Assembly: GCA_022567655.1 (NCBI GenBank) | Contig: JADFGO010000007.1 | Span: forward strand, 1-44,489 | Length of the DNA: 44,489 nucleotides | Direction of reading: 5' to 3' | Origin: Candidatus Neomarinimicrobiota bacterium | GTDB taxonomy: Bacteria > Fidelibacterota > SORT01 | Shown: piece after piece, positions 1 through 7,698 of the stretch | Layout of the letters: every line of letters starts with the position of its first letter | How positions within the stretch are numbered: the stretch's first letter is position 1 | Translations under genes and position numbers: made by a program | The notes under the pieces: model-generated | Seen by the model: the letters and a program-made list of their open reading frames with translations, nothing else | The model's database searches: none | What the model was told of the DNA's origin: nothing

Positions 1-1325
1 GCCTTAGGATAGGGTGGAGGTTCGGTCCACCCCTGAGACATAGCAAGGTAGAGCAGGGCCTGAGAAAAAGTTGAGTCAATTTCGACAGCGCGGGTTAAAA
101 ATAGTTCCGATTCTCCGAAATTGTTTTCACGGTAAGCAGCCAGACCTTCAACATAGAGCTTATACGCTTCGGGCGACGTCGTCGTCATTTCTCCCACATC
201 TTCATTTACTTCTTCCTTAGCCGCAAATACGCCGAGATCGCTGCGGATTTCATGACTCAATTTATCAATGACGTCGAAAATTTCAGTTCCGTCAGCCCTT
301 TGAGCGTCGAGGACCTTGCCGTCTTTGACGTTTTCGATCTGTGTGGTCAGAATTATCTTATCGCCGAGTAGTGTCAGCCTGCCTGTAAGCATCCATTGAG
401 CGCGCGCTTCTTTTGCGATCCGGCTGGCGTTATCCCGGTTTATCAGTGTTTTCCCCGTGCTGCCGATTTTCTTCGCAATATCGTAAAGCCTCTGGCTTCC
501 CACCACACGCAGTGTCTTTGATTGAGAAAGGTCGGTGATCAGAAGCTCTTTAACCATCTCGGCAAGTTTCTGAGAATCGTCCGGGTCTGTCAGGTTTTCT
601 ATTACGAGTACGGCGAGGGAATTTTCATCTGCCGTTAACTCTTTCACTCCGGAATCGTCAAATACTTGAAAGATAAACCAGATGAGCGCGACGGCAGCAA
701 CAGCTCCGACAGCTGAAAAGAGACTCCTTTTTGATTTAGGAACTTCCTGTCCGGTAGTTCCCGCGGTCGGGGAGGGGGCGGAGGATGATTGGATATCTTT
801 AGTTTCGGGTACCACAAGACCCTTGCCTGTGAGCGCAAATACCTCTAACGGATGGTCAACGTTTTTAAGATACTGTTCTCCGATTGATTCAAACGTGATT
901 CCCGCCTGATTACGAACGCTCGATGCTACTTCTCCCGTGATGCAGACTCCTCCGGGAGGAGCAAGCGGTTCTAACCGGGATGCGACGTTTACGCCGTCTC
1001 CGTAAATCTCGTCCCCATCCTTAACTACGTCGCCTATATGAATCCCGATGCGAAGGTTAATGTCCTTATCCGATGTGAGTGACCGCTGAATTTCAGTCGC
1101 CGCATTGACTGCTTCTATGGCGCTGTTGAACATACAAAATGTGCCGTCGCCAACGTATTGCAGGATAGTTCCGTCGTGCTTTTCGACGATGGGTGTCAGG
1201 AGGTTTCGTTGTCTTTGAACAAGTGTGCGAGCCTGTTCTTCATCTTCCTGCATGAGAGATGTATAACCGACCATGTCGGTGAACATGATGGCAACGAGTT
1301 TACGTTTTGGTGTTTTTTCGGTCAC
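1..1325 (-). CDS. Class III adenylate/guanylate cyclase with membrane segment, FlgO-like and TPR regions (3' end outside window)
   Basis: The reading frame is open from a GTG at 1325 to the window edge (441 codons). No ATG lies between this GTG and the in-frame stop just upstream (1338-1340). Residues 10-165 form a class III cyclase catalytic domain: metal-binding Asp17 in FTDMVGYT, Asp60 in YVGDGT, and the Asn113/Arg117 pair in GDGVNVASRLE. A Pro/Ser-rich linker leads to one membrane segment (about 202-221). After it comes a FlgO/CsgG-like domain (LAVLVIENLTD onward) and the start of a TPR region. Proteins of this design make cAMP or cGMP on the cytoplasmic side, with the C-terminal part outside the inner membrane. 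The residues that normally read the purine base are Gln56 (Lys in adenylate cyclases, Glu in guanylate cyclases) and Glu106 (usually Asp or Cys), so the nucleotide made is uncertain. The family call is firm. Confidence 0.9.
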   Translation of the reverse strand, partial: MTEKTPKRKLVAIMFTDMVGYTSLMQEDEEQARTLVQRQRNLLTPIVEKHDGTILQYVGDGTFCMFNSAIEAVNAATEIQRSLTSDKDINLRIGIHIGDVVKDGDEIYGDGVNVASRLEPLAPPGGVCITGEVASSVRNQAGITFESIGEQYLKNVDHPLEVFALTGKGLVVPETKDIQSSSAPSPTAGTTGQEVPKSKRSLFSAVGAVAAVALIWFIFQVFDDSGVKELTADENSLAVLVIENLTDPDDSQKLAEMVKELLITDLSQSKTLRVVGSQRLYDIAKKIGSTGKTLINRDNASRIAKEARAQWMLTGRLTLLGDKIILTTQIENVKDGKVLDAQRADGTEIFDVIDKLSHEIRSDLGVFAAKEEVNEDVGEMTTTSPEAYKLYVEGLAAYRENNFGESELFLTRAVEIDSTFSQALLYLAMSQGWTEPPPYPK

Positions 1326-1423
1326 TCTGAATTTATCTTAATTTTAATTCCGTATTATATCGAGGAAATATATAGGTATAACGGAGAAAGTGCAAATAAT
1401 ATTCGTAGACGGTAACAGGAGAA

Positions 1424-1849
1424 CTACTGATATAACTTAAAAGTCTCTTCAGCTGTTTTCGCGTCAATACCAAATCCGGTCTGAAGTTGGTCTATCACTT
1501 TTCTTTCCTTCTCATTTAAACCGTCTAAATACGCAATCTTGACTGCCAAATTAAATAAGTCAGAATATAGATCCGGACTGATCACGTTCTTTGCAGATTG
1601 CACGAAATCATCTATTCCTTCGTGTGTAAAGGAAGTCCCGTCGTTTTGGAGGCAATCGAAAATTTTGGTATTCACAGCTCCCATTCGTTGAGAAAATTGT
1701 ATCGGATCGTATTCCCGGAAAATATCCATTTCGTGCAGCTTGTTGTAAAGAAAATCCCTTTCTTCGGGCGTACCTTTTCCATCAGCGCACATAATTATCC
1801 AGGAGAGTGCCGCAAATACTTCTTCATCGCTGTCAAACGTTATTGACAT
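1424..1849 (-). CDS. TerB-like small helical protein
   Basis: This protein of about 141 residues starts at ATG 1849; a TTG three bases upstream is the alternative. It contains two copies of the pattern seen in TerB/DjlA-like helical domains: an Asp-rich turn followed by a helix (ALSWIIMCADGKGTPEERDF near the N-terminus and KIAYLDGLNEKERKVIDQL near the C-terminus). TerB-like proteins are small, all-helical and acidic; some bind metal at these Asp/Glu turns and some are linked to membrane stress, but their biochemical role is mostly unknown. The gene starts 16 bp after the nadA stop on the same strand, so it is probably the second gene of a nadA operon. No signal peptide or membrane segment is visible. 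The family assignment rests on motif resemblance only. Confidence 0.7.
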   Translation of the reverse strand: MSITFDSDEEVFAALSWIIMCADGKGTPEERDFLYNKLHEMDIFREYDPIQFSQRMGAVNTKIFDCLQNDGTSFTHEGIDDFVQSAKNVISPDLYSDLFNLAVKIAYLDGLNEKERKVIDQLQTGFGIDAKTAEETFKLYQ

Positions 1850-1865
1850 CAATACTCGTTATAGG

Positions 1866-2954
1866 TCAGCCGCTCGAAACACTTTCTGTTATTTCCATCA
1901 TTTTGCGTATAGAAATGTTTGCCCGTTTTGCGACATCTTCATCGAGAAGAACCTCGTATTCCGACATATCTTCATCTCTGTCGAGCGCTAAAAGGACGTC
2001 ATAGATGCCCTTTAGAGTTACTTTCGCCATGTGCTGACACCGGACGTAACAGGCAGTCCAGAAGTTAACTGTGGGAAACTCCTGCATGAGATTGGAAGTC
2101 AGTTCGCACTCCGAAGCGATGAACGCTTTTTTCAGCGTTCCTGCTTCAACTCTCGCGGCTATGTCCTTTCTGATCTGTGTCGTACTCCCGAAAAAGTCCG
2201 CCTCTGCGAGGACTTCCGGTTTGCACTCCCAGTGTACGTAGATCATGCTGCTTTCGTCATCATTTTGTATATCGAAAGATTTTCTGACAGTGTTGATATC
2301 ATCGAGCGTGAACATCTCATGCACTTCGCAAATTGAACCCCTAACGCCGTTTCCGTTGGGGTATATGACGTTCTTTTTGTCGCCGATCTCCTTTGCGAGG
2401 TTTTGAGCAAAGTATATGTCAGGGACGAAGATAATGCTGTCTCCCGGCATGTTCATGGCGATAGTTTCGGCATTGGCTGAAGTACAGCAGACATCGCACT
2501 CGGCTTTGACGTCGGCATAAGTATTGATGTACGTCATCACCGGAATTCCCGGATATTTCTCCCTGAGCAATTTGACGTCTTCAGCAGAAAAGTTATCGGC
2601 GAGGGAGCATCCCGCACTTTTGTCAGCGACAAATACTCTTTTCTCCATGCTGAGCATTTTCGCTGTCTCCGCCATAAACGGCACTCCGTTAAAAATGATG
2701 TAGGGGGAGTCCGTTTTCGCGGCTGTCTGACTCAATCCGAGCGAATCGCCCTGCTCCTCTTCATCGGATAATCCGAACACCAACGGCTCCATATAGTTAT
2801 GACCGAGCATTAGCACGTTATGCTTTTTTTTGAGCGCAAGGATATCCCGTATCAGCTCGGCGTTTACGTCAATGTCGATTTCAGTGAGTACGGGGGATTT
2901 CCTTTTGTACAGCTCGGTTTTTATCGCAGCTACGTCGGGAGAATCTATTTCCAT
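1866..2954 (-). CDS. nadA: Quinolinate synthase NadA
   Basis: NadA condenses iminoaspartate with dihydroxyacetone phosphate to quinolinate in de novo NAD synthesis, using an oxygen-sensitive [4Fe-4S] cluster. The 362-residue length fits the family. GHNYMEP (51-57) is typical of NadA. The three cluster cysteines fall where expected: Cys116 in AGCSLAD, Cys157 in CCTSANA and Cys306 in RCQHMAKVTL. The start is ATG 2954, followed by a plausible N-terminal helix; the upstream ribosome site is weak. No nadB or nadC is nearby in the window. A TerB-like gene follows closely. The 5' side faces the palindromic repeat block at 3034-3260, and a promoter candidate lies between the two. Confidence 0.96.
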   Translation of the reverse strand: MEIDSPDVAAIKTELYKRKSPVLTEIDIDVNAELIRDILALKKKHNVLMLGHNYMEPLVFGLSDEEEQGDSLGLSQTAAKTDSPYIIFNGVPFMAETAKMLSMEKRVFVADKSAGCSLADNFSAEDVKLLREKYPGIPVMTYINTYADVKAECDVCCTSANAETIAMNMPGDSIIFVPDIYFAQNLAKEIGDKKNVIYPNGNGVRGSICEVHEMFTLDDINTVRKSFDIQNDDESSMIYVHWECKPEVLAEADFFGSTTQIRKDIAARVEAGTLKKAFIASECELTSNLMQEFPTVNFWTACYVRCQHMAKVTLKGIYDVLLALDRDEDMSEYEVLLDEDVAKRANISIRKMMEITESVSSG

Positions 2955-2989
2955 GTCATATTTCTTTCTTGTTCATTGTTCAGGCTCTT

Positions 2990-3019
2990 ATAATATACTG
3001 TTTCAAACGTTATTTTCAA
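2990..3019 (-). promoter_or_regulatory. Candidate sigma70 promoter for nadA
   Basis: Read on the minus strand, TTGAAA (3019-3014) and TATTAT (2995-2990) are separated by 18 bases, with the nadA ATG about 36 bases further on. Both boxes match the sigma70 consensus well, but the call is by eye only. A second TTGAAA at 3006-3001 is too close to this -10 to be used with it. Confidence 0.45.
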
Positions 3020-3033
3020 GAATGTTCTTATTG

Positions 3034-3192
3034 AAAAACCACCCCCTGCCCCCTCCTTGCTGCCTGGCAAGAAGTCGGACAGGAGAAAGGAGGGGGTCTA
3101 TCCCATCAAAGATGGGATTAAAATCCCCTCTCAAGAGGGGAATTTTTCTCCCCTCCTTACCAAGGAGGGGAACACAAGGGGTGGTTTTCTTT
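3034..3192. repeat. Palindrome-rich intergenic repeat element with nested hairpins
   Basis: The block is bounded by an imperfect terminal inverted repeat (AAAAACCACCCCCTG on the left; CAAGGGGTGGTTTTCTTTT on the right). Inside are four hairpins in a row. CCCCCTCCTT (3049-3058) pairs with AAGGAGGGGG (3087-3096). TCCCATC (3101-3107) pairs with GATGGGA (3111-3117). TCCCCTCT (3124-3131) pairs with AGAGGGGA (3134-3141). CCCCTCCTT (3150-3158) pairs with AAGGAGGGG (3162-3170). No open frame fits the block. Similar C/G-run hairpin repeats are scattered through many FCB-group genomes, to my recollection. It could be a non-autonomous mobile repeat (MITE- or REP-like), a transcription barrier between nth and nadA, or both. 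Confidence 0.7.
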
Positions 3193-3198
3193 TAATTA

Positions 3199-3323
3199 GC
3201 CCAGCCATTTATGGCTGGGTAATATGATCAATAATTATTATTCCCAGGGCGTTCACGCCCTTCGGTGAGTCCTTGGTGACCGTCGGAATAAGCCCTGACC
3301 GCTGCGTAATCATAACGACACAA
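3199..3323. repeat. Further intergenic palindromes downstream of nth
   Basis: CCCAGCCAT (3200-3208) pairs perfectly with ATGGCTGGG (3211-3219) around a 2-base loop. GGGCG (3247-3251) pairs with CGCCC (3256-3260). The two are joined by an A/T-rich stretch. The remaining bases up to the nth stop (3324) hold no gene that I can see. The first palindrome lies downstream of nth on its strand and could end its transcript, but there is no clear T-run. These palindromes resemble REP-type repeats rather than a protein-coding remnant. Confidence 0.5.
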
Positions 3324-3998
3324 TTATCTCACAGACAAATTTTTGTAATAACGGCAAAACCTTTTCAAGTTGCACCGGTCGCATAACGGCTTCCTCGCTT
3401 TGCACGTCTGCCTGCCGTGAGTGATAATGTTTATGTGGAACGAAAAACCTTTTCCCTTCGGGAAGATTTCCGACATCAGTTTATATGTTTTTTCCGGGGG
3501 AGTCCCTTCGGGAACGAATCCGAGCCGTGCGCAAATTCTGTTGATGTGCGTATCGACCGGGAACCTGTCCGCCTCGCAGGCAAAGGAGAGAACGACGTTT
3601 ATAGTCTTGATCCCGATTCCCCTGACCTGAGTGAACGTACTTTCAACCCAATCGGGGTCCTTGTCGCATATCCAATCGATATCGAGGCTTCCCCAGTTTT
3701 CGGTGATGAAGTTCAGCGTTTCCTTGATATATCCTGACTTGGCGGGAGCGAGTCCCGCGACTCGAATTGCGTTTTCTATTTTTTCTCTTGGTGTCGATTG
3801 TACTTTTTCCCATGTCGGATACCGCCTTCTCAGCTCCGCGTATCCCTTGTCTCTGTTCACGTCGTTGGTGTTATGGGAGAGGAGCGTGAGTATGAGCTCA
3901 TCAAGAACGTTGACCTTTCGATCGACTTTCGGAACTCCGTAAGTCTCTTCTAATAGCAGTGCGATCTTCTCCGCTCTCTGGCGTTGCTGCCTGCTCAT
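3324..3998 (-). CDS. nth: Endonuclease III (DNA glycosylase/AP lyase)
   Basis: Endonuclease III removes oxidised pyrimidines from DNA and cleaves the abasic strand in base-excision repair. The protein has 224 residues, normal for the family. The helix-hairpin-helix VRGIGIKTINVV carries catalytic Lys131, and the catalytic Asp149 sits in PVDTHI. The [4Fe-4S] cluster loop is intact, with Cys199, 206, 209 and 215 in the C-x6-C-x2-C-x5-C pattern. The usual LSAQATD segment reads LSHNTND, so Gln at that place becomes His/Asn; this may shift substrate preference but fits divergent Nth subfamilies. The start ATG overlaps the stop of the preceding 5-formyl-THF cyclo-ligase gene by 4 bp, indicating translational coupling. 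Confidence 0.93.
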   Translation of the reverse strand: MSRQQRQRAEKIALLLEETYGVPKVDRKVNVLDELILTLLSHNTNDVNRDKGYAELRRRYPTWEKVQSTPREKIENAIRVAGLAPAKSGYIKETLNFITENWGSLDIDWICDKDPDWVESTFTQVRGIGIKTINVVLSFACEADRFPVDTHINRICARLGFVPEGTPPEKTYKLMSEIFPKGKGFSFHINIITHGRQTCKARKPLCDRCNLKRFCRYYKNLSVR

Positions 3999-4579
3999 TT
4001 TTGTATTTTCGTAATACCGGACTCTGTTACTACTATGTCGATCTTAAAGTCGTGTTCCACTGAAGGAAGCTCGTCTATGAATTGAAAATCGAAGGTGAGC
4101 GCTACTTTGACGGCATCGACTGTCGATAGGAATTTATCATAGAACCCGCTGCCCATTCCAAGTCTGTTTCCGTTCCTGTCAACGGCAAGACAGGGGACTA
4201 CGATAAGCTCTGCGTCACCTGCTTTTGCATCCGTTATTTTATTCTCAGCCGGTTCTAAAAGTCCGAATGCCGTTTGTTCGAGATCATCAAGATCATGCAA
4301 TTCGGTGTGGGAGGGAGCCGCATCATTTCCCTTATAAATAGGCACTATGATCCTCTTCCCCTCTGAAAGCGACCGGTTTATCAGCTCATGAGTAAGAACT
4401 TCTCCCGGTAAATTGCCGATGAAACTGTGAATAGAATTGGAGTTTTTGTATTGCTCGAGTGCGAAGAAATGTTCCAATATTTCGCTGCTTTTCAGCTCGA
4501 GAGTTTGCCGGTCCATCCTTGTGCGATTTTCGGCGAACAGCTTCCTTAGATCATTCTTTTCTGCGTGTAAATCATTCAT
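3995..4579 (-). CDS. 5-formyltetrahydrofolate cyclo-ligase
   Basis: This enzyme converts 5-formyl-THF to 5,10-methenyl-THF with ATP, returning stored folate to one-carbon metabolism; glyA and purN/purH, which use that pool, also lie in this window. The 194-residue length fits. The hallmark nucleotide/folate loop is GMGSGFYDKFL (family form GxGxGYYDRxL), followed by a C-terminal segment ending in IDIVVTESGI that resembles the family pattern. The N-terminal basic segment KNDLRKLFAENR also fits. The gene overlaps nth by 4 bp and lies 75 bp downstream of the thioredoxin gene on the same strand. Confidence 0.92.
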   Translation of the reverse strand: MNDLHAEKNDLRKLFAENRTRMDRQTLELKSSEILEHFFALEQYKNSNSIHSFIGNLPGEVLTHELINRSLSEGKRIIVPIYKGNDAAPSHTELHDLDDLEQTAFGLLEPAENKITDAKAGDAELIVVPCLAVDRNGNRLGMGSGFYDKFLSTVDAVKVALTFDFQFIDELPSVEHDFKIDIVVTESGITKIQK

Positions 4580-4599
4580 AGTTCATAATTAAAACAGTT

Positions 4600-4623
4600 A
4601 AGGCCCACCAAACGGTGAGCCTT
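4600..4623 (-). terminator. Possible weak hairpin between thioredoxin and cyclo-ligase genes
   Basis: AAGGCCCACC (4600-4609) and GGTGAGCCTT (4614-4623) form a 10-bp stem with one mismatch around a 4-base loop. On the minus strand it follows the thioredoxin stop by about 31 bases and is followed by a short, interrupted T-rich stretch. It could attenuate rather than fully end transcription. Confidence 0.3.
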
Positions 4624-4654
4624 AAAAGGTAAGAAACTTCTAACTAATAATCAG

Positions 4655-4972
4655 TTATAAAACCGAATTCAGTCTTTCCTTCATGTAGTCCTTGGGTCTT
4701 GCGCCTATGACCGTTTCCTGTACTTCGCCGTCCTTGAAGAGCAGAAAACTCGGAATACTTCTTATAGAGTAGCGCGATGAGACGTTCGGATTTGCATAAA
4801 CGTCAACCTTTCCGATTTTAATCGTATCTTTATATTCATTGGCAAGCTCTTCGAGTACGGGAGCCATAGCGACACAAGGTCCGCATCCCTCTCCCCAGAA
4901 ATCAACGAGTACGGGAATTTCGGAGCTTAGAACTTCCTCCTGGAAGTTTTCGTCTGTAAAATGGATTGCCAT
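4655..4972 (-). CDS. trxA: Thioredoxin with altered active-site flanks
   Basis: A 106-residue single-domain thioredoxin, a cytoplasmic disulfide reductase. The start ATG 4972 is chosen because AAGGAGG lies 8 bases upstream; a GTG at 4978 is too close to that site. The fold markers are present: VDFW before the active site, the cis-Pro region SIRSIPSFLLF, and a final amphipathic helix. The active site reads GCGPCV where the family has WCGPCK. Both redox cysteines remain, but the Trp before them and the Lys after them are changed, which should alter redox potential and partner binding. It may therefore be a specialised thioredoxin rather than the main TrxA. A 353-bp upstream gap holds a promoter candidate. 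Confidence 0.88.
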   Translation of the reverse strand: MAIHFTDENFQEEVLSSEIPVLVDFWGEGCGPCVAMAPVLEELANEYKDTIKIGKVDVYANPNVSSRYSIRSIPSFLLFKDGEVQETVIGARPKDYMKERLNSVL

Positions 4973-5325
4973 AAACACTGCCTCCTTAAAACAAATTTAT
5001 CTACTATCTCTTATTTTCATCTATATGTTGTATATACTAATTAACAAATACTATATATGCAACATCCTTCAATCGTCCTTACTTCTTATTATCGCCGGTT
5101 CTCACTGAATCCTTAAAGCCGTCTTACCGGCGTGTTTAGATCGGTAAAGGTAATAAAATTACCCTCCGTTTTCAACCGTTATTTGCTCTATTTTTTTCGT
5201 TTAATTCACTCTCTATCTTTTCAATCACGCCCTGAATATGCCTGTTTCTCTATAGAAATGCAGTAATCCGGCTTACCATATAGTTTTGTCAGTGTGATAA
5301 TGAGAATTGAAGCGGATTTTAGAAA
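4973..5325. other. Intergenic region between alkaline phosphatase and thioredoxin genes
   Basis: No open frame of note is present. The region holds the thioredoxin ribosome site and promoter candidate, an A/T-rich imperfect palindrome at 5027-5063 (GTTG at one end, CAAC at the other), and two small hairpins: GCCG/CGGC at 5118-5131, and GGTAAT/ATTACC in the bases around 5149-5163. The latter could weakly end the phosphatase transcript, but I see no strong T-tract. Confidence 0.5.
5034..5062 (-). promoter_or_regulatory. Candidate promoter for the thioredoxin gene
   Basis: On the minus strand TTGCAT (5062-5057) and TAGTAT (5039-5034) are 17 bases apart, giving a predicted leader of about 55 bases to the ATG. 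The promoter sits inside the A/T-rich imperfect palindrome. The -10 matches four of six consensus bases. Confidence 0.4.
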
Positions 5326-6426
5326 TTATTCCCGGCTTTCAATAAGGCTTATAAAAATCCTGCCGATTTCATCAATGTTGAGTATTCCGCCGAACCGGTC
5401 TGATCCGGGACCGACAGCCAGAATGGGAACTAAATCACCGGTGTGCCCGTGAGTTGACCATTCGGGTTTAAATCCGGAGTTTCGCCTTTCGCCTTCGAGG
5501 AGTGTGAGACCTCCGGTTTCGTGATCGGCGGTGACAACGATCAAAAGATCGTCGATTATACTCGCATAATCGAGAGCAACTCCGAGTGCGTCGTTGAAAT
5601 CACTCAGCTGGAAGAGCATTTTATCATACTCGTTGTCATGCGCTTCCCAGTCGATTTGAGAACCCTCCACCATCAGAAAGAAACCGTTATCGTTCTTTTT
5701 CAGCAGTTTGATCGCCGCTTCTGTCATATCCGCTAAGTTCTGTTCCGGGTGTTTTTCTTTGTCTATCTCCTCGAACATCAAGAGAGCGATAAGCTTGTCG
5801 ACCTTCTCGATGTCGAGTGAGACCAGATCATTCATATCGGTAATAACTCTGAAACCGCGATCCTTCATCTCCATTAGAAGGTTCCTGTCGTCCTTTCGTT
5901 CGCCGTCTTCAGATTCGGGGAGGAAATATTTCATTCCGCCTCCGATTATAACGTCCACCTGAGATTCCGATAGTTGTCTGGCGATTTCAAGTTCTTTATA
6001 TCTTGAATCGACGTGAGTCGCAAACGAAGCCGGCGTTGCGTGTGTAACGCTCGATGTGGCGACGAGTCCTGTGGACATACCCTTTTCTTCGGCATATTCG
6101 AACACGCTTTTTAACGGCGTTTTGTTATCATCCACACCGATAGCCCTGTTATATGTTCTCTTCCCCGCAGCCATTGCCGTAGCGCTCGAAGCGGAGTCGG
6201 TTATCCATGAATCGGATGAACGTGTCAGCACGAGCCCGCCGCGAGGGAAGCGCAGAAAATTGTCTCCGACGCCGTTCATGACGGCAGCCGTAACCTGAGC
6301 GACTCCCATCCCGTCACCGATAAAAAGGATAATTGATTTCGGTTTTACAGACGATCGAGAATTTATACTTGCCGCCGATAGAAGAGGAAGGCTCAGGATT
6401 AAGAATAAAAGAGATTTTGATTTCAT
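5326..6426 (-). CDS. phoA: Secreted alkaline phosphatase (PhoA superfamily)
   Basis: Alkaline phosphatases hydrolyse phosphate monoesters outside the inner membrane to supply phosphate. A signal peptide is visible (MKSKSLLFLILSLPLLSAAS). The metal site starts with Asp38 in FIGDGMG. The nucleophile is Ser78 in TDSASSATAMAAG, and ADHETGG and the HTGDLVP segment supply late metal ligands. The length of 366 residues is shorter than E. coli PhoA, as in many environmental forms that lack extra loops. The ATG at 6426 has GGAG 12 bases upstream. The gene follows tyrS by 45 bp on the same strand, so it may be co-transcribed with smpB-tyrS. I see no Pho box. Confidence 0.92.
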   Translation of the reverse strand: MKSKSLLFLILSLPLLSAASINSRSSVKPKSIILFIGDGMGVAQVTAAVMNGVGDNFLRFPRGGLVLTRSSDSWITDSASSATAMAAGKRTYNRAIGVDDNKTPLKSVFEYAEEKGMSTGLVATSSVTHATPASFATHVDSRYKELEIARQLSESQVDVIIGGGMKYFLPESEDGERKDDRNLLMEMKDRGFRVITDMNDLVSLDIEKVDKLIALLMFEEIDKEKHPEQNLADMTEAAIKLLKKNDNGFFLMVEGSQIDWEAHDNEYDKMLFQLSDFNDALGVALDYASIIDDLLIVVTADHETGGLTLLEGERRNSGFKPEWSTHGHTGDLVPILAVGPGSDRFGGILNIDEIGRIFISLIESRE

Positions 6427-6471
6427 TGAGTTATTATTACTCCGTTATATGCGGTTAAACAGGTTAGGGGG

Positions 6472-7680
6472 TCAATCGACTATGATCTTCAGGAATCTTC
6501 TTTTACCGGCTTTGAGTATCAGCTCCTTACCTCTGTTCACGGCATAATCTATGTCTGTCAGCTTTTCGTTGTTTATACGTACCGCTCCCTGAGAGATAAG
6601 CCGACGGGCTTCACTCTTTGACGTGGTAATATTATTATCGGACATGATATCGACGACTGATACTCCCGAACTTACTCTGACTTCGGGAATATCGTCGGGA
6701 ATATTCCTCTTACTGAAGATATCACTGAACTCCGCTTCGGCGGATTTGCCCGCTTCACTTCCGTGATAAAGGGTGACGATTTCCCTCGCAAGTCTCTTTT
6801 TAAGATCCATAGGGTTTGTATCTGAGGAATTTAACTGCTCTTTTATTAGCGAAAGGTCTTCGAGGCTGGCGTCTGTAACGAGTTCAAAATAGGAGTAGAT
6901 CAGATCGTCCGGGATTGACATCGTCTTTCCGTAAATCTCCTTTGGCGGTTCATCGATCCCGATGTAATTACCCGCGGATTTGCTCATTCTGATAGTGCCG
7001 TCCGTGCCGGGCAGTACCGGCATCGTCAGGATACACTGAGGCTTTACGCCGTATTCTTCCTGTATCTTCCTTGCTATCAGAAGATTGAATTTTTGTTCCG
7101 TTGCGCCTATTTCAACGTCGGCTTTTATTACTACGGAATCGTATCCCTGCATCAACGGATAGAAGAACTCGTGTATGCTGATCGCCTTTTCATTCTTGTA
7201 GCGCTTACTGAAGTCATCCCGCTCGAGCATACGCGCCACAGTAAATTTTGATGCGAGATTCATCATTTCAGAAAATTCAAACTCCTTAAACCATTTACCG
7301 TTATAGTGCACCTCGGTTTTCTCGCGGTCCAACACTTTGAAAAACTGTTCTTCGTAGGTTTTCGCGTTAGCCATAACTTCCTCGTGAGTCAGCCTCGGTC
7401 TCGTTTCGCTTTTATCCGATGGGTCTCCTACCATTCCGGTATAATCACCTATAATAAGGACAACCTGATGTCCCAATTCCTGAAACTGTTTCAACTTCCT
7501 GAGGCAAACCGTATGACCGAGGTGAATGTCCGGCGCTGTAGGGTCGAATCCCTGTTTGACCCTGAGCGGTTTATTTTCCTTGAGGCTCATTTTTAAGAGT
7601 GAGTCAAAATCCTTGATAGGAAGTATTTCTTCGGCGCCCCTCTCGATTATTTCTTTTTGATGTTGAAAATCTTTTTCCAT
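6472..7680 (-). CDS. tyrS: Tyrosyl-tRNA synthetase
   Basis: TyrS charges tRNA-Tyr. It is a class I synthetase: the HIGH motif is HLGH (residues 53-56, within DPTAPDIHLGHTV) and the KMSKS motif is RMSKS (231-235). A C-terminal S4 RNA-binding domain covers about residues 340-400 (SKSEARRLISQGAVRINNEK). The 402-residue length and the FDPTAPDIHLGH wording match the second bacterial TyrS subtype (TyrZ-like) rather than the E. coli type. It starts 18 bp after smpB and is followed at 45 bp by the phosphatase gene. No T-box leader is visible, as expected outside the Firmicutes. Confidence 0.95.
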   Translation of the reverse strand: MEKDFQHQKEIIERGAEEILPIKDFDSLLKMSLKENKPLRVKQGFDPTAPDIHLGHTVCLRKLKQFQELGHQVVLIIGDYTGMVGDPSDKSETRPRLTHEEVMANAKTYEEQFFKVLDREKTEVHYNGKWFKEFEFSEMMNLASKFTVARMLERDDFSKRYKNEKAISIHEFFYPLMQGYDSVVIKADVEIGATEQKFNLLIARKIQEEYGVKPQCILTMPVLPGTDGTIRMSKSAGNYIGIDEPPKEIYGKTMSIPDDLIYSYFELVTDASLEDLSLIKEQLNSSDTNPMDLKKRLAREIVTLYHGSEAGKSAEAEFSDIFSKRNIPDDIPEVRVSSGVSVVDIMSDNNITTSKSEARRLISQGAVRINNEKLTDIDYAVNRGKELILKAGKRRFLKIIVD

Positions 7681-7698
7681 TAATTCAATATCTTCTAA

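Noticed and set aside
2830-3195. Plus-strand open frame across the nadA start and the palindromic block
   Set aside because: Half is antisense to nadA and the rest is the hairpin element; the predicted peptide is a translation of repeats.
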